This document shows positions 1-8,269 of a stretch of 64,000 nt of DNA, piece after piece. A program made the translations under genes and the position numbers. This DNA is from Bradyrhizobium sp. 170. Its GTDB lineage: Bacteria; Pseudomonadota; Alphaproteobacteria; Rhizobiales; Xanthobacteraceae. The first letter of the stretch is position 1, and each line of letters begins with the position of its first letter. The stretch lies in contig NZ_CP064703.1 in assembly GCF_023101085.1 (NCBI RefSeq), forward strand, positions 9,088,501 through 9,152,500, written 5' to 3'. The notes beneath the pieces were generated by a model, which was not told where the DNA came from, made no database searches, and saw nothing but the letters and a program-made list of their open reading frames with translations.

Positions 1-126
1 GGGGAAATCATCGTGCGGATACCCGGCGCCGTCGGCCCGGCCATCGGCGAGCGAATCAGGGCCGTTGCCACCAGCGACAAGCTGCACCTATTTACCGCCG
101 ACGGCCGGAAGCGGGTGGGCGGGTAG
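1..126 (+). CDS. C-terminal end of an ABC transporter ATP-binding subunit (partial)
   Basis: Only the last 41 codons are present, in frame 1, ending at TAG 124-126. The peptide reads [16 protein letters not shown], then [15 protein letters not shown] and [10 protein letters not shown]. This short beta-rich stretch, ending in a '[10 protein letters not shown]' pattern, resembles the TOBE-type C-terminus of importer ATPases of the MalK/PotA class, which power uptake of small solutes at the inner membrane. No Walker motif lies in the window, so the assignment rests on the tail alone. The upstream sequence is needed to confirm family and substrate. Confidence 0.45.
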   Translation, partial: GEIIVRIPGAVGPAIGERIRAVATSDKLHLFTADGRKRVGG

Positions 127-129
127 TCC

Positions 130-228
130 CGTCATTCCGGGGCGGCGCGAAGCGTCGAACCCGGAATCTCGTGCCGTCAACCTCTGGATTCTGGGTTCAG
201 TCGCTGCGCGCTTGCCCCGGAATGACGG
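130..228. repeat. Intergenic palindromic repeat, 'cgtcattccgggg...ccccggaatgacg' family
   Basis: The outer arms CGTCATTCCGGGG and CCCCGGAATGACG are inverted copies around a variable centre that holds a second, weaker inverted pair (cccggaatct / ctggattctggg). A second member of the family lies at 20680-20785. It sits directly after the ABC gene stop and may act as a transcript end structure. Confidence 0.8.
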
Positions 229-271
229 TGGAAAACCCCGCCGCGGCCGATTTACGCTGCTTTCAGAGACG

Positions 272-300
272 CTTGAACCGTTCCCAAATCACCCCCATAT
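272..300 (+). promoter_or_regulatory. Sigma-32 (RpoH)-type heat-shock promoter for hsp20
   Basis: CTTGAA at 272-277 is followed after 15 bp by CCCCATAT at 293-300. This matches the E. coli sigma-32 consensus (CTTGAA, 13-15 bp, CCCCATNT) at every defined position. Transcription would begin near 306-309, giving a leader of roughly 78 nt before the hsp20 start at 386. Confidence 0.75.
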
Positions 301-306
301 TCCCGG

Positions 307-385
307 TGACCGGACGGCAAGTCGGCCGGCCGGTTGAATGGGGCGCCGCAAGGGCCCCTCAAAGTCGCTTCGAGAGGACTTTGTA
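307..385 (+). promoter_or_regulatory. ROSE-like RNA thermometer in the hsp20 leader
   Basis: The predicted leader folds into three successive hairpins. The first is 309-313/330-334 with inner pairs 315-318/325-328. The second is 340-344/354-358 with CC-GCAA-GG, a GNRA-type tetraloop. The last has seven perfect pairs (CAAAGTC 360-366 with GACTTTG 377-383), a G367-G376 mismatch, a bulged A and two more pairs. The Shine-Dalgarno GAGAGGA (372-378) is buried in this last hairpin, opposite UCGCU (365-369). ROSE elements of rhizobial small heat-shock genes carry a conserved U(U/C)GCU facing the SD and a G-G pair in the melting stem, so the architecture fits. The folding was done by hand. Confidence 0.72.
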
Positions 386-811
386 ATGTCTCGTGTTCCT
401 TCGTTATCCAGTCCGTTCCTGCTTGGGTTCGACGAAATCGAGCGTGCGCTCGATCGCGTCGTCAAAGGCGCCGACGGTTATCCTCCCTACAACATCGAGC
501 GGTGTGACCGTGCCAACGGCCAGCCCGAGCGGTTGCGCATCACGCTCGCGGTGGCAGGTTTTACCCGCGACCAACTCGATGTGACCACTGAGGAAAACCA
601 GCTCGTGATCCGGGGCCGCCAACAGGACGACAAGGCCCGGCAGTACATCCATCGCGGCATCGCCGCGCGCCACTTCCAGCGCACCTTCGTGCTGGCGGAG
701 GGGATGCTGGTGCTGGGCGCGGATCTGAAAAACGGGCTGTTGTCGATCGACCTCGCCAGGCCGGAGCCTGAAAGGGTCGTTAAGACAATAGCTATCAATG
801 AGCACGAATAA
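386..811 (+). CDS. Hsp20 family small heat-shock protein
   Basis: A 141-residue small heat-shock protein, an ATP-independent holdase that binds unfolding proteins in the cytoplasm. The short N-terminal arm (MSRVPSLSSPFLLGFDEIER) is typical of rhizobial class A Hsp20s. The alpha-crystallin domain spans roughly residues 35-130, with the RITLAVAGF and ENQLVIRGR strands and a C-terminal NGLLSIDLARPEPERV segment. Two in-phase starts exist, at 338 and 386. I chose 386 because GAGAGG lies 8 nt upstream and the region before it forms the ROSE-like leader. The DUF1150 gene follows closely. Expression is probably doubly heat-controlled, by the sigma-32-type promoter and by the thermometer hairpin. Confidence 0.93.
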   Translation: MSRVPSLSSPFLLGFDEIERALDRVVKGADGYPPYNIERCDRANGQPERLRITLAVAGFTRDQLDVTTEENQLVIRGRQQDDKARQYIHRGIAARHFQRTFVLAEGMLVLGADLKNGLLSIDLARPEPERVVKTIAINEHE

Positions 812-860
812 TGGAACAAGTAGCGGACTCGACCGCTTAGACCCAGAAGGAGTCGAGACC

Positions 861-1127
861 ATGAGTGACGTGAGTGTGACCTTCGAATCCGAAAAGGTTT
901 CCGTTGAGGCGCTGGCCCATCTTGGTGAAGGCCACATCGCCTACGTGAAACAAGTCCGTTCCGAGGACGTGCCGGGACTGTTTCCGCAGGCGCCGAAAAT
1001 CGCGCCAGGGCTGAAACTGTTCGCGCTGCATGCCGCCGACGGCACCCCGATCATGCTGACCGACAGCCGGGAAGCCGCGGTCGCCAACGCATGGAGCAAC
1101 GAGCTTCAGGCCGTCAGCGTGCACTGA
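861..1127 (+). CDS. DUF1150 family protein
   Basis: An 88-residue protein starting MSDVSVTFESEKV, with the core GEGHIAYVKQVRSEDVPGLF and a C-terminal DGTPIMLTDSREAAVANAW. This is the DUF1150 pattern, found in alphaproteobacteria usually next to an hsp20 gene. Function is unknown; co-location suggests a role in the heat-stress response. An in-frame start at 798 would overlap the end of hsp20, but AGAAGGAG at 845-852 sits correctly for the ATG at 861. It shares the hsp20 transcript and is followed by a strong terminator. Confidence 0.88.
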   Translation: MSDVSVTFESEKVSVEALAHLGEGHIAYVKQVRSEDVPGLFPQAPKIAPGLKLFALHAADGTPIMLTDSREAAVANAWSNELQAVSVH

Positions 1128-1214
1128 CGAAGCCGGCCGTCGCTGACGCGACGCTTGCTGCTTTATCAGCGCGGTGGTCGGCTGGCGGCCGATGAGCCGC
1201 AACGAGAGTTCATC

Positions 1215-1256
1215 ATACGCGGGCACGATCCTCGGGATCGGCCCGCGTATTTTTTT
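1215..1256 (+). terminator. Strong intrinsic terminator after the hsp20-DUF1150 unit
   Basis: ATACGCGGGC (1215-1224) pairs with GCCCGCGTAT (1241-1250), with an inner GATC/GATC pairing, and is followed by a run of T (1250-1256). It lies 88 nt after the DUF1150 stop. Confidence 0.88.
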
Positions 1257-1300
1257 GCGTTTCGAGACGCGCCCTGCTTTGGATACGGAGATGTCCAGAG

Positions 1301-1423
1301 CATGATCCGGAAAAGTGGGCACCGGTTTTCCCTCGCGACAAGCGCGGAACGCGTTTGCGCGGAGATCATGTTCAAATCAAAGAGATAGAGCGGGATGACG
1401 ATTCGAAGAATAGTCATCTCGCT
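1301..1423. repeat. Rhizobiales 'catgatccggaaaagtgg' dispersed repeat
   Basis: The block begins CATGATCCGGAAAAGTGG, continues through ACCGGTTTTCCCTCGCG and ends in an imperfect hairpin (GCGGGATGAC at 1390-1399 against AGTCATCTCGC near 1412-1422). I recognise this sequence type as a common dispersed intergenic repeat in Bradyrhizobium and relatives. A related fragment is at 63679-63730. With the terminator before it, it accounts for most of the 323-nt gap between the DUF1150 and GNAT genes. Confidence 0.7.
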
Positions 1424-1450
1424 TCAGTCTCCAATCGGGCGCCAAGATCG

Positions 1451-1964
1451 ATGAATGATTCAGAGCCGAGATCGGTTGATGTGGCCGATATGTTGCGGGA
1501 CGAGGCACTGGGAAAGGCCCTTCTGGCGCTCAACAACACGCATGCGCAGGAACTGTCCTGGTTAGGCGGAACGGCTCGAATACCTGGTCAGCGAAGCGTT
1601 CCTCGCGAGACGGATTGGCCGGCTGGACGCCTTCCTGCTCGCCTTCGATCAGGACGCCCGATATGACAGCCCGAATTTCATCTGGTTCCGCGCCCGCTAT
1701 CCGCGCTTTGTGTATGTCGACCGCATCGTGGTCGCGCCATCGGCGCGCGGGCGCGGCTGCGCACGGCGGCTGTATGATGACCTGTTCGGACACGCCGTCC
1801 GCGCCGGGCACGACCGCATTGTCTGCGAGGTCAACACAATTCCGCCGAACCTCGCTTCGGATGCCTTCCATGCGGCGCTAGGTTTTGTCGAGGTCGGCAC
1901 CGCAAGCATCCATGACGGACGCCGAACGGTTCGCTACCTGTCGCATGCGCCGCAAGGCCGATAG
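1451..1964 (+). pseudogene. GNAT family N-acetyltransferase, frameshifted
   Basis: Two in-phase pieces of one protein lie in different frames. Frame 2 starts at ATG 1451 (MNDSEPRSVDVADMLRDEAL) and keeps homology-like sequence to ELSWL at 1564. From 1566 frame 3 carries on with AERLEYLVSEAFLARRIGRL and the acetyl-CoA-binding motif VVAPSARGRGCARRLYDDL (about 1725-1785), then a C-terminal AALGFVEVGTA. The combined span is one base over a multiple of three. A one-base insertion, or two-base loss, near 1565 explains the break. GNAT enzymes move an acetyl group from acetyl-CoA to amines; the substrate here is unknown. Either a recent pseudogene or a sequencing error. Confidence 0.75.
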
Positions 1965-1972
1965 CGCAAGCA

Positions 1973-3661
1973 TCACGCCGCGCGCACGGTCGAGAGGAAT
2001 TTCTCCACCTCGCCCTTGAGATGATTGCTCTGTCCCAGCAGCGAACGGGCCAGCCCGTGCACATGCGTCGATGCCGTGCCGGTATCGGTCGCCCCGCGGT
2101 TGACGTCGGTGATGCTGCCCGCGACCTGGGTGGCTCCCTGCGCCGCCTGCTGCACGTTGCGCGAGATTTCCTGCGTCGTGGCGCCCTGCTCTTCGACGGC
2201 TGCCGCGATCACCTGCGAGATTTCCGCGATGCGGCCGATGGTGCCGCCGATTTCCTGAATGGCAGATACCGACTGATTGGTCGCCGACTGCATCTGGCCG
2301 ATCTGCTCGCTGATTTCCTCGGTCGCTTTCGCAGTCTGCGCGGCAAGCGCCTTGACCTCGGATGCGACGACGGCAAATCCGCGTCCCGCCTCGCCGGCGC
2401 GCGCCGCTTCGATCGTGGCGTTCAGCGCCAGCAAATTGGTCTGCTCGGCGACCGCGCTGATCATTTTGACCACTTCGCCGATCCGGCTGGCGGATTGGGC
2501 GAGATCGGCAATCCGCGCGTTGGTCTGCTCGACCTGGCTCACCGCTTCGCGCGATATCTTGTGTGAATCCTGCACCTGGCGGCTGATCTCCGACACCGAT
2601 GAGGCCATTTCTTCCGCAGCCGCCGCGGCGGACTGCGCGTTGGCCGAGGATTGCTCCGATGCGGAGGCAACCGTCGCCGAGAGCACCTGGGTCACTTCGG
2701 CGGTCTTGGTCAGTTGTCCGGCCGATGATTCGAGTTCGGAGGAAGCGGTCGACACGGTCTGGATGATCTTTCCGATCGCGGAATCGAAGCCGTCGGCCAT
2801 CTGCTGCATCGCGGCCTTGCGCTCACCTTCCGCCTTCAGCTTCAGGCCGGCCTGCTCTGATTCCATCGACTGGACGCGAAGCGCGTTGTCCTTGAAGACC
2901 TGGACCGCGCGCGCCATGGCGCCCACTTCATCGCCGCGGCTGAGCGCCGGGACCGAGACATCGAGGTCGCCGCCGGCAAGGCCCTTCATGACAGCTGTCA
3001 TTTCCGCGATGGGACGAATGACGCCGAATGCCACGCCGAAAATGCCAGCGCCGATGACGAGAAACACCGCGGCCGAAACGCCCCACAGGACCCACGTGAA
3101 TGTGCTGACGCGTCCCGTCGCCGCGACTTCCGTCGCCGCGTTCTGGTCGTTGGTCTGCTTCACGATGTCGTCGATGATGGCGCGGTGCGCCGTATAACGT
3201 GCGGTGATTTCGGCATAGGACTTCGCCGCCGCGGCGCTGTCGCTCTTGGCGAGCGCGGGCAGAAGGCCTTGCTCGATCGCACTCCAGAAGCGGCGCACCT
3301 CGCTGTCGGATTTCTCCACCAGCTTGGTCTTGAGCGCCGGGTCGAGATCGGATTTGACCCAGAAATCGCGCCGCTCGTCATATTCCTTCTTGAGCTGCGC
3401 AATCCTGTCGCGATGCGCCGAAAGCTTCGCCGGATCGTGCAGCACGAGGGTGGCCTCGAGATAGGCCTCGATGACGTATTCCGGTGGCGGCAGAATGTCG
3501 GCAATGAGGTCGTTGCCGAGCTTGATCTGGTTGTAGAGCGGGCCGCCGACCTTGAGCTGTGACAGCCCGTAAACACCGGTGGCAATCACGGCACCGAGGC
3601 CCAATGCGGTAACTAGTCCAAAAATCAATATCGCGCGCGAAATCGTCAGCCGCAGCGTCAT
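1973..3661 (-). CDS. Methyl-accepting chemotaxis protein
   Basis: A 562-residue membrane chemoreceptor that passes periplasmic ligand signals to the CheA-CheW kinase. A first membrane helix (about residues 10-32) precedes a periplasmic helical sensor of about 150 residues. A second helix ([20 protein letters not shown], about 190-210) is followed by a HAMP domain and the long coiled-coil signalling domain. Its hairpin tip reads [20 protein letters not shown], followed by [21 protein letters not shown] start at 3712 is possible, but GGAGAAC sits just upstream of ATG 3661 and the protein then begins directly with a basic membrane-entry segment. No che genes are nearby, so it is an orphan receptor with unknown ligand. 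Confidence 0.95.
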   Translation of the reverse strand: MTLRLTISRAILIFGLVTALGLGAVIATGVYGLSQLKVGGPLYNQIKLGNDLIADILPPPEYVIEAYLEATLVLHDPAKLSAHRDRIAQLKKEYDERRDFWVKSDLDPALKTKLVEKSDSEVRRFWSAIEQGLLPALAKSDSAAAAKSYAEITARYTAHRAIIDDIVKQTNDQNAATEVAATGRVSTFTWVLWGVSAAVFLVIGAGIFGVAFGVIRPIAEMTAVMKGLAGGDLDVSVPALSRGDEVGAMARAVQVFKDNALRVQSMESEQAGLKLKAEGERKAAMQQMADGFDSAIGKIIQTVSTASSELESSAGQLTKTAEVTQVLSATVASASEQSSANAQSAAAAAEEMASSVSEISRQVQDSHKISREAVSQVEQTNARIADLAQSASRIGEVVKMISAVAEQTNLLALNATIEAARAGEAGRGFAVVASEVKALAAQTAKATEEISEQIGQMQSATNQSVSAIQEIGGTIGRIAEISQVIAAAVEEQGATTQEISRNVQQAAQGATQVAGSITDVNRGATDTGTASTHVHGLARSLLGQSNHLKGEVEKFLSTVRAA

Positions 3662-3778
3662 GGCAATGTTCTCCGGGTGAGAAAAAATCCCAGCGAACGA
3701 AATAGCCGCCATTTAGCTTAAAATTGCGTTTACCCGATCTGCTACCATGCGGAGAGCCGCAAGTTCCGCCTGACGGAA

Positions 3779-4240
3779 CTAGGCCGCGCTCGCCGGCGGC
3801 AGCGCCAGCACCGAATAGATCGCCTGGGCGTCACGGGAGGCGCGGAGCTTTTTGGCGACGTCCTGGTCGCGCAGCAGGCGCGCGATCCGCGCCAGCGCCT
3901 TGAGATGATCGGCGCCTGCGCCTTCCGGCGCCAGCAGCAGGAAGATCAGGTCGACCGGCTGGCCGTCCATCGCCTCGAAATCGATCGGGCGTTCGAGGCG
4001 GGCAAAGAACCCGAACAGCTTTTCAAGTTTCGGCAGCTTGCCGTGCGGAATGGCGACGCCGTAGCCGACGGCGGTGGTACCCAGTTTCTCCCGCTGCAAC
4101 AGCACCTCGAACACCGAGCGTTCGTTCTGGCCGGTCAGGGCGGCAGCGCGCGCCGCCAGCTCCTGCAGCGCCTGCTTCTTGCTGATGACCTTCAAAGCCG
4201 GAAGAATCGCCTCGGGTGCGACCAGATCGGTAATCGTCAT
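3779..4240 (-). CDS. ptsN: PTS IIA-like nitrogen regulatory protein PtsN (EIIA-Ntr)
   Basis: A 153-residue single-domain EIIA of the fructose/mannitol type. The phosphorylated histidine is H66 in GVAIPHGKLPKLEKLFGFF. It accepts phosphate from the PtsP-PtsO relay and regulates nitrogen, potassium and carbon metabolism rather than transporting sugar. It is the last gene of the lptC-to-ptsN run, placed after hpf and rpoN as in other alphaproteobacteria. A gap of about 230 nt separates it from hpf (4241-4470). I see no gene in that gap, so ptsN may have its own promoter there. Confidence 0.95.
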   Translation of the reverse strand: MTITDLVAPEAILPALKVISKKQALQELAARAAALTGQNERSVFEVLLQREKLGTTAVGYGVAIPHGKLPKLEKLFGFFARLERPIDFEAMDGQPVDLIFLLLAPEGAGADHLKALARIARLLRDQDVAKKLRASRDAQAIYSVLALPPASAA

Positions 4241-4470
4241 TGGGCGTTCCGAGGTGAATTGAACCGTCAGGTTGCGGAGTAGGTTCTAGAACTGGGGCGA
4301 CACGAAGATGAGGCGGGAGGCGGGCTTAGACCCGGGTCCCGATTTCAGGGGCTTCTACTCCAACGCATGGTCGGTGCCAACTCCCGAAGGGCCAGTTCCT
4401 GTACCCTGTCCGTTGAGGCGGCGGACCATAGGGAGAGCGGCCGTGGGCGTCAATGCTGTCAGGCATAATG

Positions 4471-5073
4471 TCACGGGGTAACCGAGGGGGGATCGACCCA
4501 GCCGACATTGCCGTCCGTCCGGCGGTAAATGATGTTCACCCGGCCGCTGGACCCGTGCTGGAACACGATGCAGGCGGCCCCGGTCAGGTCCAGTTCCATG
4601 ACCGCTTCGCTGACCGAAAGCCGCTTCAGTGACGTGGTCGCCTCGGCAATGATGACCGGGCTATAGGAAGTGACCTCCTCGTCGCCCTCCGCCGGCGCCT
4701 CGATCACATAGCTCGACGCATCGAGCACCGGCCCGCCGATCTCCGCCAGCGCCGCGGACGCTGCGTAGGCCTTGCGGGCCGAACGGTCCTTCAGCCGGCT
4801 CTTGTAGCGGCGCAGGCGCTTCTCGATCATCAGCAGCGCCTGATCGGCGCTGGCATAGGCATCGGTGGCGTTGGAATCGGCCTCCAGCGTAATCCCGGAA
4901 TCCAGGTGCAGCGCGCAATCGGTGCGGAAGCCGAAGCCATCCTTGCTCAGCGTGATGTGGCCGGAATAATTGCCGTCGAAATACTTTCTCAGGACCTCAT
5001 CGGTGCGCTCGCTGACGCGCGAACGAAGGGCGTCGCCGACACTGATGCTTTTCCCGGAGATTCGAAGGGTCAT
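4471..5073 (-). CDS. hpf: Ribosome hibernation promoting factor, long form
   Basis: A 200-residue long-form HPF that binds 30S subunits and pairs ribosomes into inactive 100S dimers in starvation. The N-terminal domain (MTLRISGKSISVGDALRSRV, with IEKRLRRYKSRLKDR near residue 90) is the S30AE/YfiA fold. The C-terminal dimerisation domain (about 140-195) contains AVMELDLTGAACIVFQHGSS and VNIIYRRTDGNVGWVDP. GTG 5085 and ATG 5073 are both possible starts; I prefer 5073 because GTGAGG lies 6-8 nt upstream. It sits downstream of rpoN, the conserved position in proteobacteria. Confidence 0.93.
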   Translation of the reverse strand: MTLRISGKSISVGDALRSRVSERTDEVLRKYFDGNYSGHITLSKDGFGFRTDCALHLDSGITLEADSNATDAYASADQALLMIEKRLRRYKSRLKDRSARKAYAASAALAEIGGPVLDASSYVIEAPAEGDEEVTSYSPVIIAEATTSLKRLSVSEAVMELDLTGAACIVFQHGSSGRVNIIYRRTDGNVGWVDPPSVTP

Positions 5074-5201
5074 TTGGTGCCTCACTTGATGCCTCGACTA
5101 CTCTGGTAGTTCGATTTGGAGGGTGAGTCCTTTCGACGAACCGGTGTCCCTTTCCTGCTCTGGCGGGGAACCGAGAGTATCGCGATTTGACGCGAACGCA
5201 A

Positions 5202-6863
5202 TCAGGCCGGAGCCGTATCGCGGGACCGGTCGGAGGAAGTGGAAGTGGCGGGGGCGGAAAGGGCGTTACCAAGCATGCTCTGTTTGTCGCGGCGGCGCTG
5301 GACCGAGGAAGGAATGCGCATCGCTTCGCGGTATTTCGCGACCGTGCGGCGGGCAATATCAATGCCGGATTCGCGCAATCGTTCCACGATGGTGTCATCG
5401 GAGAGGATCGCGGACGGGGCTTCCGCATCGATCAATTGTTTGATGTGGTGGCGGACCGCCTCCGCCGAATGCGCCTCGCCGCCATCCGCCGAGGCGATCG
5501 AGGCGGTGAAGAAATATTTCAGCTCGAAGCTGCCGCGATTGGTCGCCATATATTTGTTGGCGGTCACCCGCGACACCGTCGATTCGTGCATCTGGATCGC
5601 GTCCGCCACCGCCTTCAGATTCAGCGGCCGCAGATGCGCGACGCCATGGGTGAAGAAGCCATCCTGCTGGCGCACGATTTCGGTGGCGACCTTCAGGATG
5701 GTGCGGGCGCGCTGATCGAGTGCGCGCACCAGCCAGGTCGCATTCTGCAGGCAATCGGTGAAATAGGATTTGTCGCCGTCCTTGCGGATCGTCTTCGACA
5801 GCTCGGTGTAATAGACCTGATTGACCAGTACGCGCGGCAACGTGTCGCTGTTGAGTTCAACATGCCAGCCGCCGTCCGGGCCGGGCCGCACATAGACGTC
5901 GGGCACCATGGTCTGCGTGCGCGCCGAACCGAACTTCAGGCCGGGCTTGGGGTCGAGACGGCGGATCTCACCGATCATGTCGGTGATGTCTTCATCGTCG
6001 ACGCCGCACAATTTACGCAACGAGGCGATGTCGCGCCTGGCCAGGAGATCGAGATTCTCCACCAGCGCTTGCATGGCGGGGTCGTAGCGGTTGAGTTCGC
6101 GGAGCTGGATTGCGAGGCACTCGCTCAAATTCCGTGCACAGACGCCGGGCGGATCGAACTTCTGCAGCACGGTCAGCACCGCATCGACATCCGCTTGCGA
6201 GGCGCCCAGCCGTTCGGCGGCCTGCCCAAGATCCGGCGGCAGATATCCGGCATCGTCAACGAGATCGATCAGATATTGTCCGATCATGCGCTGCGCCGGT
6301 CCGCTGAACGCCACCGCGAGCTGTTCGGCGAGGTGGCTGCCGAGCGTGACTTCGGCGGCGACGAAAGCTTCCAGATTGTAATCGTCGTCGTTGGAGGCGC
6401 CGCCGCCCCACTCGGTGTAGGCGGTCGGCGCCGCGTCCTGCGCCACACGGGCGGCAGCTTCAGCGGGTTCTTCGGAAAAGACGTTGTCGAGCGGGGTGTC
6501 CAGCGTCTGCTCGATCTCGGTACGGCTGCCGAGATCACGGTTCAGCCACTCCTCCTGACCGGGTTCGAAGGCGTCGCTTCCTGGGCCGGCGCCCATATCG
6601 GAGGCATCGCCGCCCTCGTCGCCATAGCTGCCGGAATCGCCCGAATCGGAGAACTCGGCGCGTTCGGCCACCGGCTCGCCCGCGACCGGAGCTTCGGGAC
6701 CGTCGCTGGCGCGGTCCAGCAGCGGATTGCGCTCCAGTTCCTCCTCGACGAAAGCCGAGAGGTCGAGATTCGACAATTGCAGCAGCTTGATCGCCTGCAT
6801 CAATTGCGGCGTCATCACCAGCGACTGCGACTGGCGGAACTCTAGTCTCTGCGTCAGTGCCAT
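5202..6863 (-). CDS. rpoN: RNA polymerase sigma-54 factor RpoN
   Basis: A 553-residue sigma-54, the alternative factor that needs an AAA+ activator and transcribes nitrogen, C4-dicarboxylate and motility genes. Region I is the Q/L-rich LEFRQSQSLVMTPQLMQAIK segment at the N-terminus. Region II (about 55-150) is acidic and variable. The core-binding domain follows, then the HTH (LKAVADAIQMHESTVSRVTA), and the RpoN box near the C-terminus reads ARRTVAKYREAMRIPSS. The gene lies between lptB and hpf. A -24/-12 element facing away from rpoN lies about 28 nt before the start codon and could allow autoregulation. Bradyrhizobium species often have two rpoN copies; the neighbourhood suggests this is the housekeeping-context copy. 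Confidence 0.97.
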   Translation of the reverse strand: MALTQRLEFRQSQSLVMTPQLMQAIKLLQLSNLDLSAFVEEELERNPLLDRASDGPEAPVAGEPVAERAEFSDSGDSGSYGDEGGDASDMGAGPGSDAFEPGQEEWLNRDLGSRTEIEQTLDTPLDNVFSEEPAEAAARVAQDAAPTAYTEWGGGASNDDDYNLEAFVAAEVTLGSHLAEQLAVAFSGPAQRMIGQYLIDLVDDAGYLPPDLGQAAERLGASQADVDAVLTVLQKFDPPGVCARNLSECLAIQLRELNRYDPAMQALVENLDLLARRDIASLRKLCGVDDEDITDMIGEIRRLDPKPGLKFGSARTQTMVPDVYVRPGPDGGWHVELNSDTLPRVLVNQVYYTELSKTIRKDGDKSYFTDCLQNATWLVRALDQRARTILKVATEIVRQQDGFFTHGVAHLRPLNLKAVADAIQMHESTVSRVTANKYMATNRGSFELKYFFTASIASADGGEAHSAEAVRHHIKQLIDAEAPSAILSDDTIVERLRESGIDIARRTVAKYREAMRIPSSVQRRRDKQSMLGNALSAPATSTSSDRSRDTAPA

Positions 6864-6890
6864 GAGGCCAAGAACCGATCCACTAAAAGT

Positions 6891-6906
6891 TGGTCCGATT
6901 CTTGCT
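6891..6906 (+). promoter_or_regulatory. Sigma-54 (-24/-12) promoter-like element upstream of rpoN, opposite orientation
   Basis: TGGTCCG, four bases, then TTGCT matches the consensus TGGCACG-N4-TTGCW at all but two positions. The GG (6892-6893) and GC (6904-6905) pairs have the required 10-bp gap. It points away from rpoN, whose start codon ends at 6863. No annotated plus-strand gene lies downstream, so a role in repressing rpoN by bound sigma-54 holoenzyme is more plausible than a true promoter. Confidence 0.45.
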
Positions 6907-7070
6907 TATATTAGTCCCAAGCCCTTGTACACGGCTTGACGGATGCAAAAATTGGGCTATAGCGCGATCCGCAACGAGGGGAACCAGCATTCCATCCGAG
7001 CGCGCCATAGATTCCCAAGTGAGCGCAATACCTTACCGCCAAACCGCTGCACCCTTTGGCGCCGCATGCG

Positions 7071-8075
7071 CTAAAGCCGGAATTCCTCGCCAAGGTAAAG
7101 GCGGCGTACATCCGGATCGTTGACGATTTCTTCCGGACTGCCCTCGGTCAAGATCTGCCCGGCATAGACGATATAGGCACGGTCGGTCAGGCCGAGCGTT
7201 TCCCGCACATTGTGGTCGGTGATCAAGACCCCGATGCCGCGGTTGGTGAGGTGGCGGACCAGATCCTGAATGTCGCCGACCGCAATCGGATCGATGCCGG
7301 CAAAGGGTTCGTCGAGCAGCATGTAGTTCGGGCGCGTCGCCAGTGCGCGCGCGATTTCGACGCGGCGGCGCTCACCGCCGGACAGCGCGATCGACGGCGA
7401 TTTGCGCAAGCGCGTGATGTTGAATTCATCGAGCAGCGAATTGAGTTCGGCCTCGCGCTTCTTGCGGCTGGGCTCCACGACCTCGAGCACGGCGCGAATA
7501 TTCTGCTCGACGGTGAGGCCGCGGAAGATCGAGGCTTCCTGCGGCAGATAGCCGATACCGAGCCGCGCGCGCTGATACATCGGCAGCTTGGTCACGTCGT
7601 GGCCGTCGAGTTCGATGGCGCCGCGATCTGCCTTGATCAGTCCGGTGATCATGTAGAACACCGTGGTCTTGCCGGCGCCGTTCGGGCCGAGCAGGCCGAC
7701 CGCCTCGCCGCGGCGGACGTAGATGCTGACGCCGCGCACCACCTGGCGGGTGCCGAAACTCTTTTCCACGCTGTGTACGGCGAGGAAGCCGGGCCGCTTG
7801 ATCAGCCGCGGCGCTTCGCCGCCATTGCCCTTGGGACGGGGTTGCGCACGGGGACGCGGTCGGTCGTCGCGCGGCGGTTCGACTTCGGGCTGCGGCGGCA
7901 ATTCGAGCCCGGGCAGCGCGGCGGAGCGCGCCATCGGCGGCCCATCGCGCACCGGGCTCTTCAGCATGTCGCCGAAGGAATCGCCGAGCGCGGTGATGTC
8001 GTCGCGCGAGCGCGCAAACCCGGGGGCGCCGCGTTTCGCGGGGCGTCGACGGAACATGCCGAGTAAATCCACCAT
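7071..8075 (-). CDS. lptB: LPS export ABC transporter ATP-binding protein LptB
   Basis: A 334-residue ATPase that drives LPS extraction from the inner membrane as part of LptB2FGC. Walker A is [17 protein letters not shown], the signature is [16 protein letters not shown], Walker B is [15 protein letters not shown] and the switch His is in [11 protein letters not shown]. The canonical LptB domain begins about 95 residues in. The N-terminal extension is Pro/Arg/Asp-rich and probably disordered, a feature seen in Bradyrhizobium-type LptB. The start at 8075 ([16 protein letters not shown]) is one of several possible. Upstream lie the two lptA copies and lptC; rpoN follows. Confidence 0.94.
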   Translation of the reverse strand: MVDLLGMFRRRPAKRGAPGFARSRDDITALGDSFGDMLKSPVRDGPPMARSAALPGLELPPQPEVEPPRDDRPRPRAQPRPKGNGGEAPRLIKRPGFLAVHSVEKSFGTRQVVRGVSIYVRRGEAVGLLGPNGAGKTTVFYMITGLIKADRGAIELDGHDVTKLPMYQRARLGIGYLPQEASIFRGLTVEQNIRAVLEVVEPSRKKREAELNSLLDEFNITRLRKSPSIALSGGERRRVEIARALATRPNYMLLDEPFAGIDPIAVGDIQDLVRHLTNRGIGVLITDHNVRETLGLTDRAYIVYAGQILTEGSPEEIVNDPDVRRLYLGEEFRL

Positions 8076-8269
8076 CCCGCTTCGCTTACGCCTTTCACGG
8101 TGATTCCGCGACGCGTCCGCCGGCGAACCGCTTCGCCAGCGAACCATGAATGAATGGATGTCCCCTGCCCAGCGAAACACCCCGCCGTGCGCCCTGCCAG
8201 TAGATACAGGCTCGCGCTATCAGCTTCAACCGTACGAGCTATAAATATTCTTTAAGGCTTTGATGTGTA

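Noticed and set aside
5187..6845. Long plus-strand open frame opposite rpoN
   Set aside because: It mirrors rpoN codon positions, is Arg/His/Gly-rich with no family motif, and rpoN is unambiguous.
6932..6960. Sigma-70-like TTGACG-16-TATAGC on the plus strand upstream of rpoN
   Set aside because: Good match, but no plus-strand gene follows before the lptB 3' end. Kept only as a possible source of a small RNA, without support.
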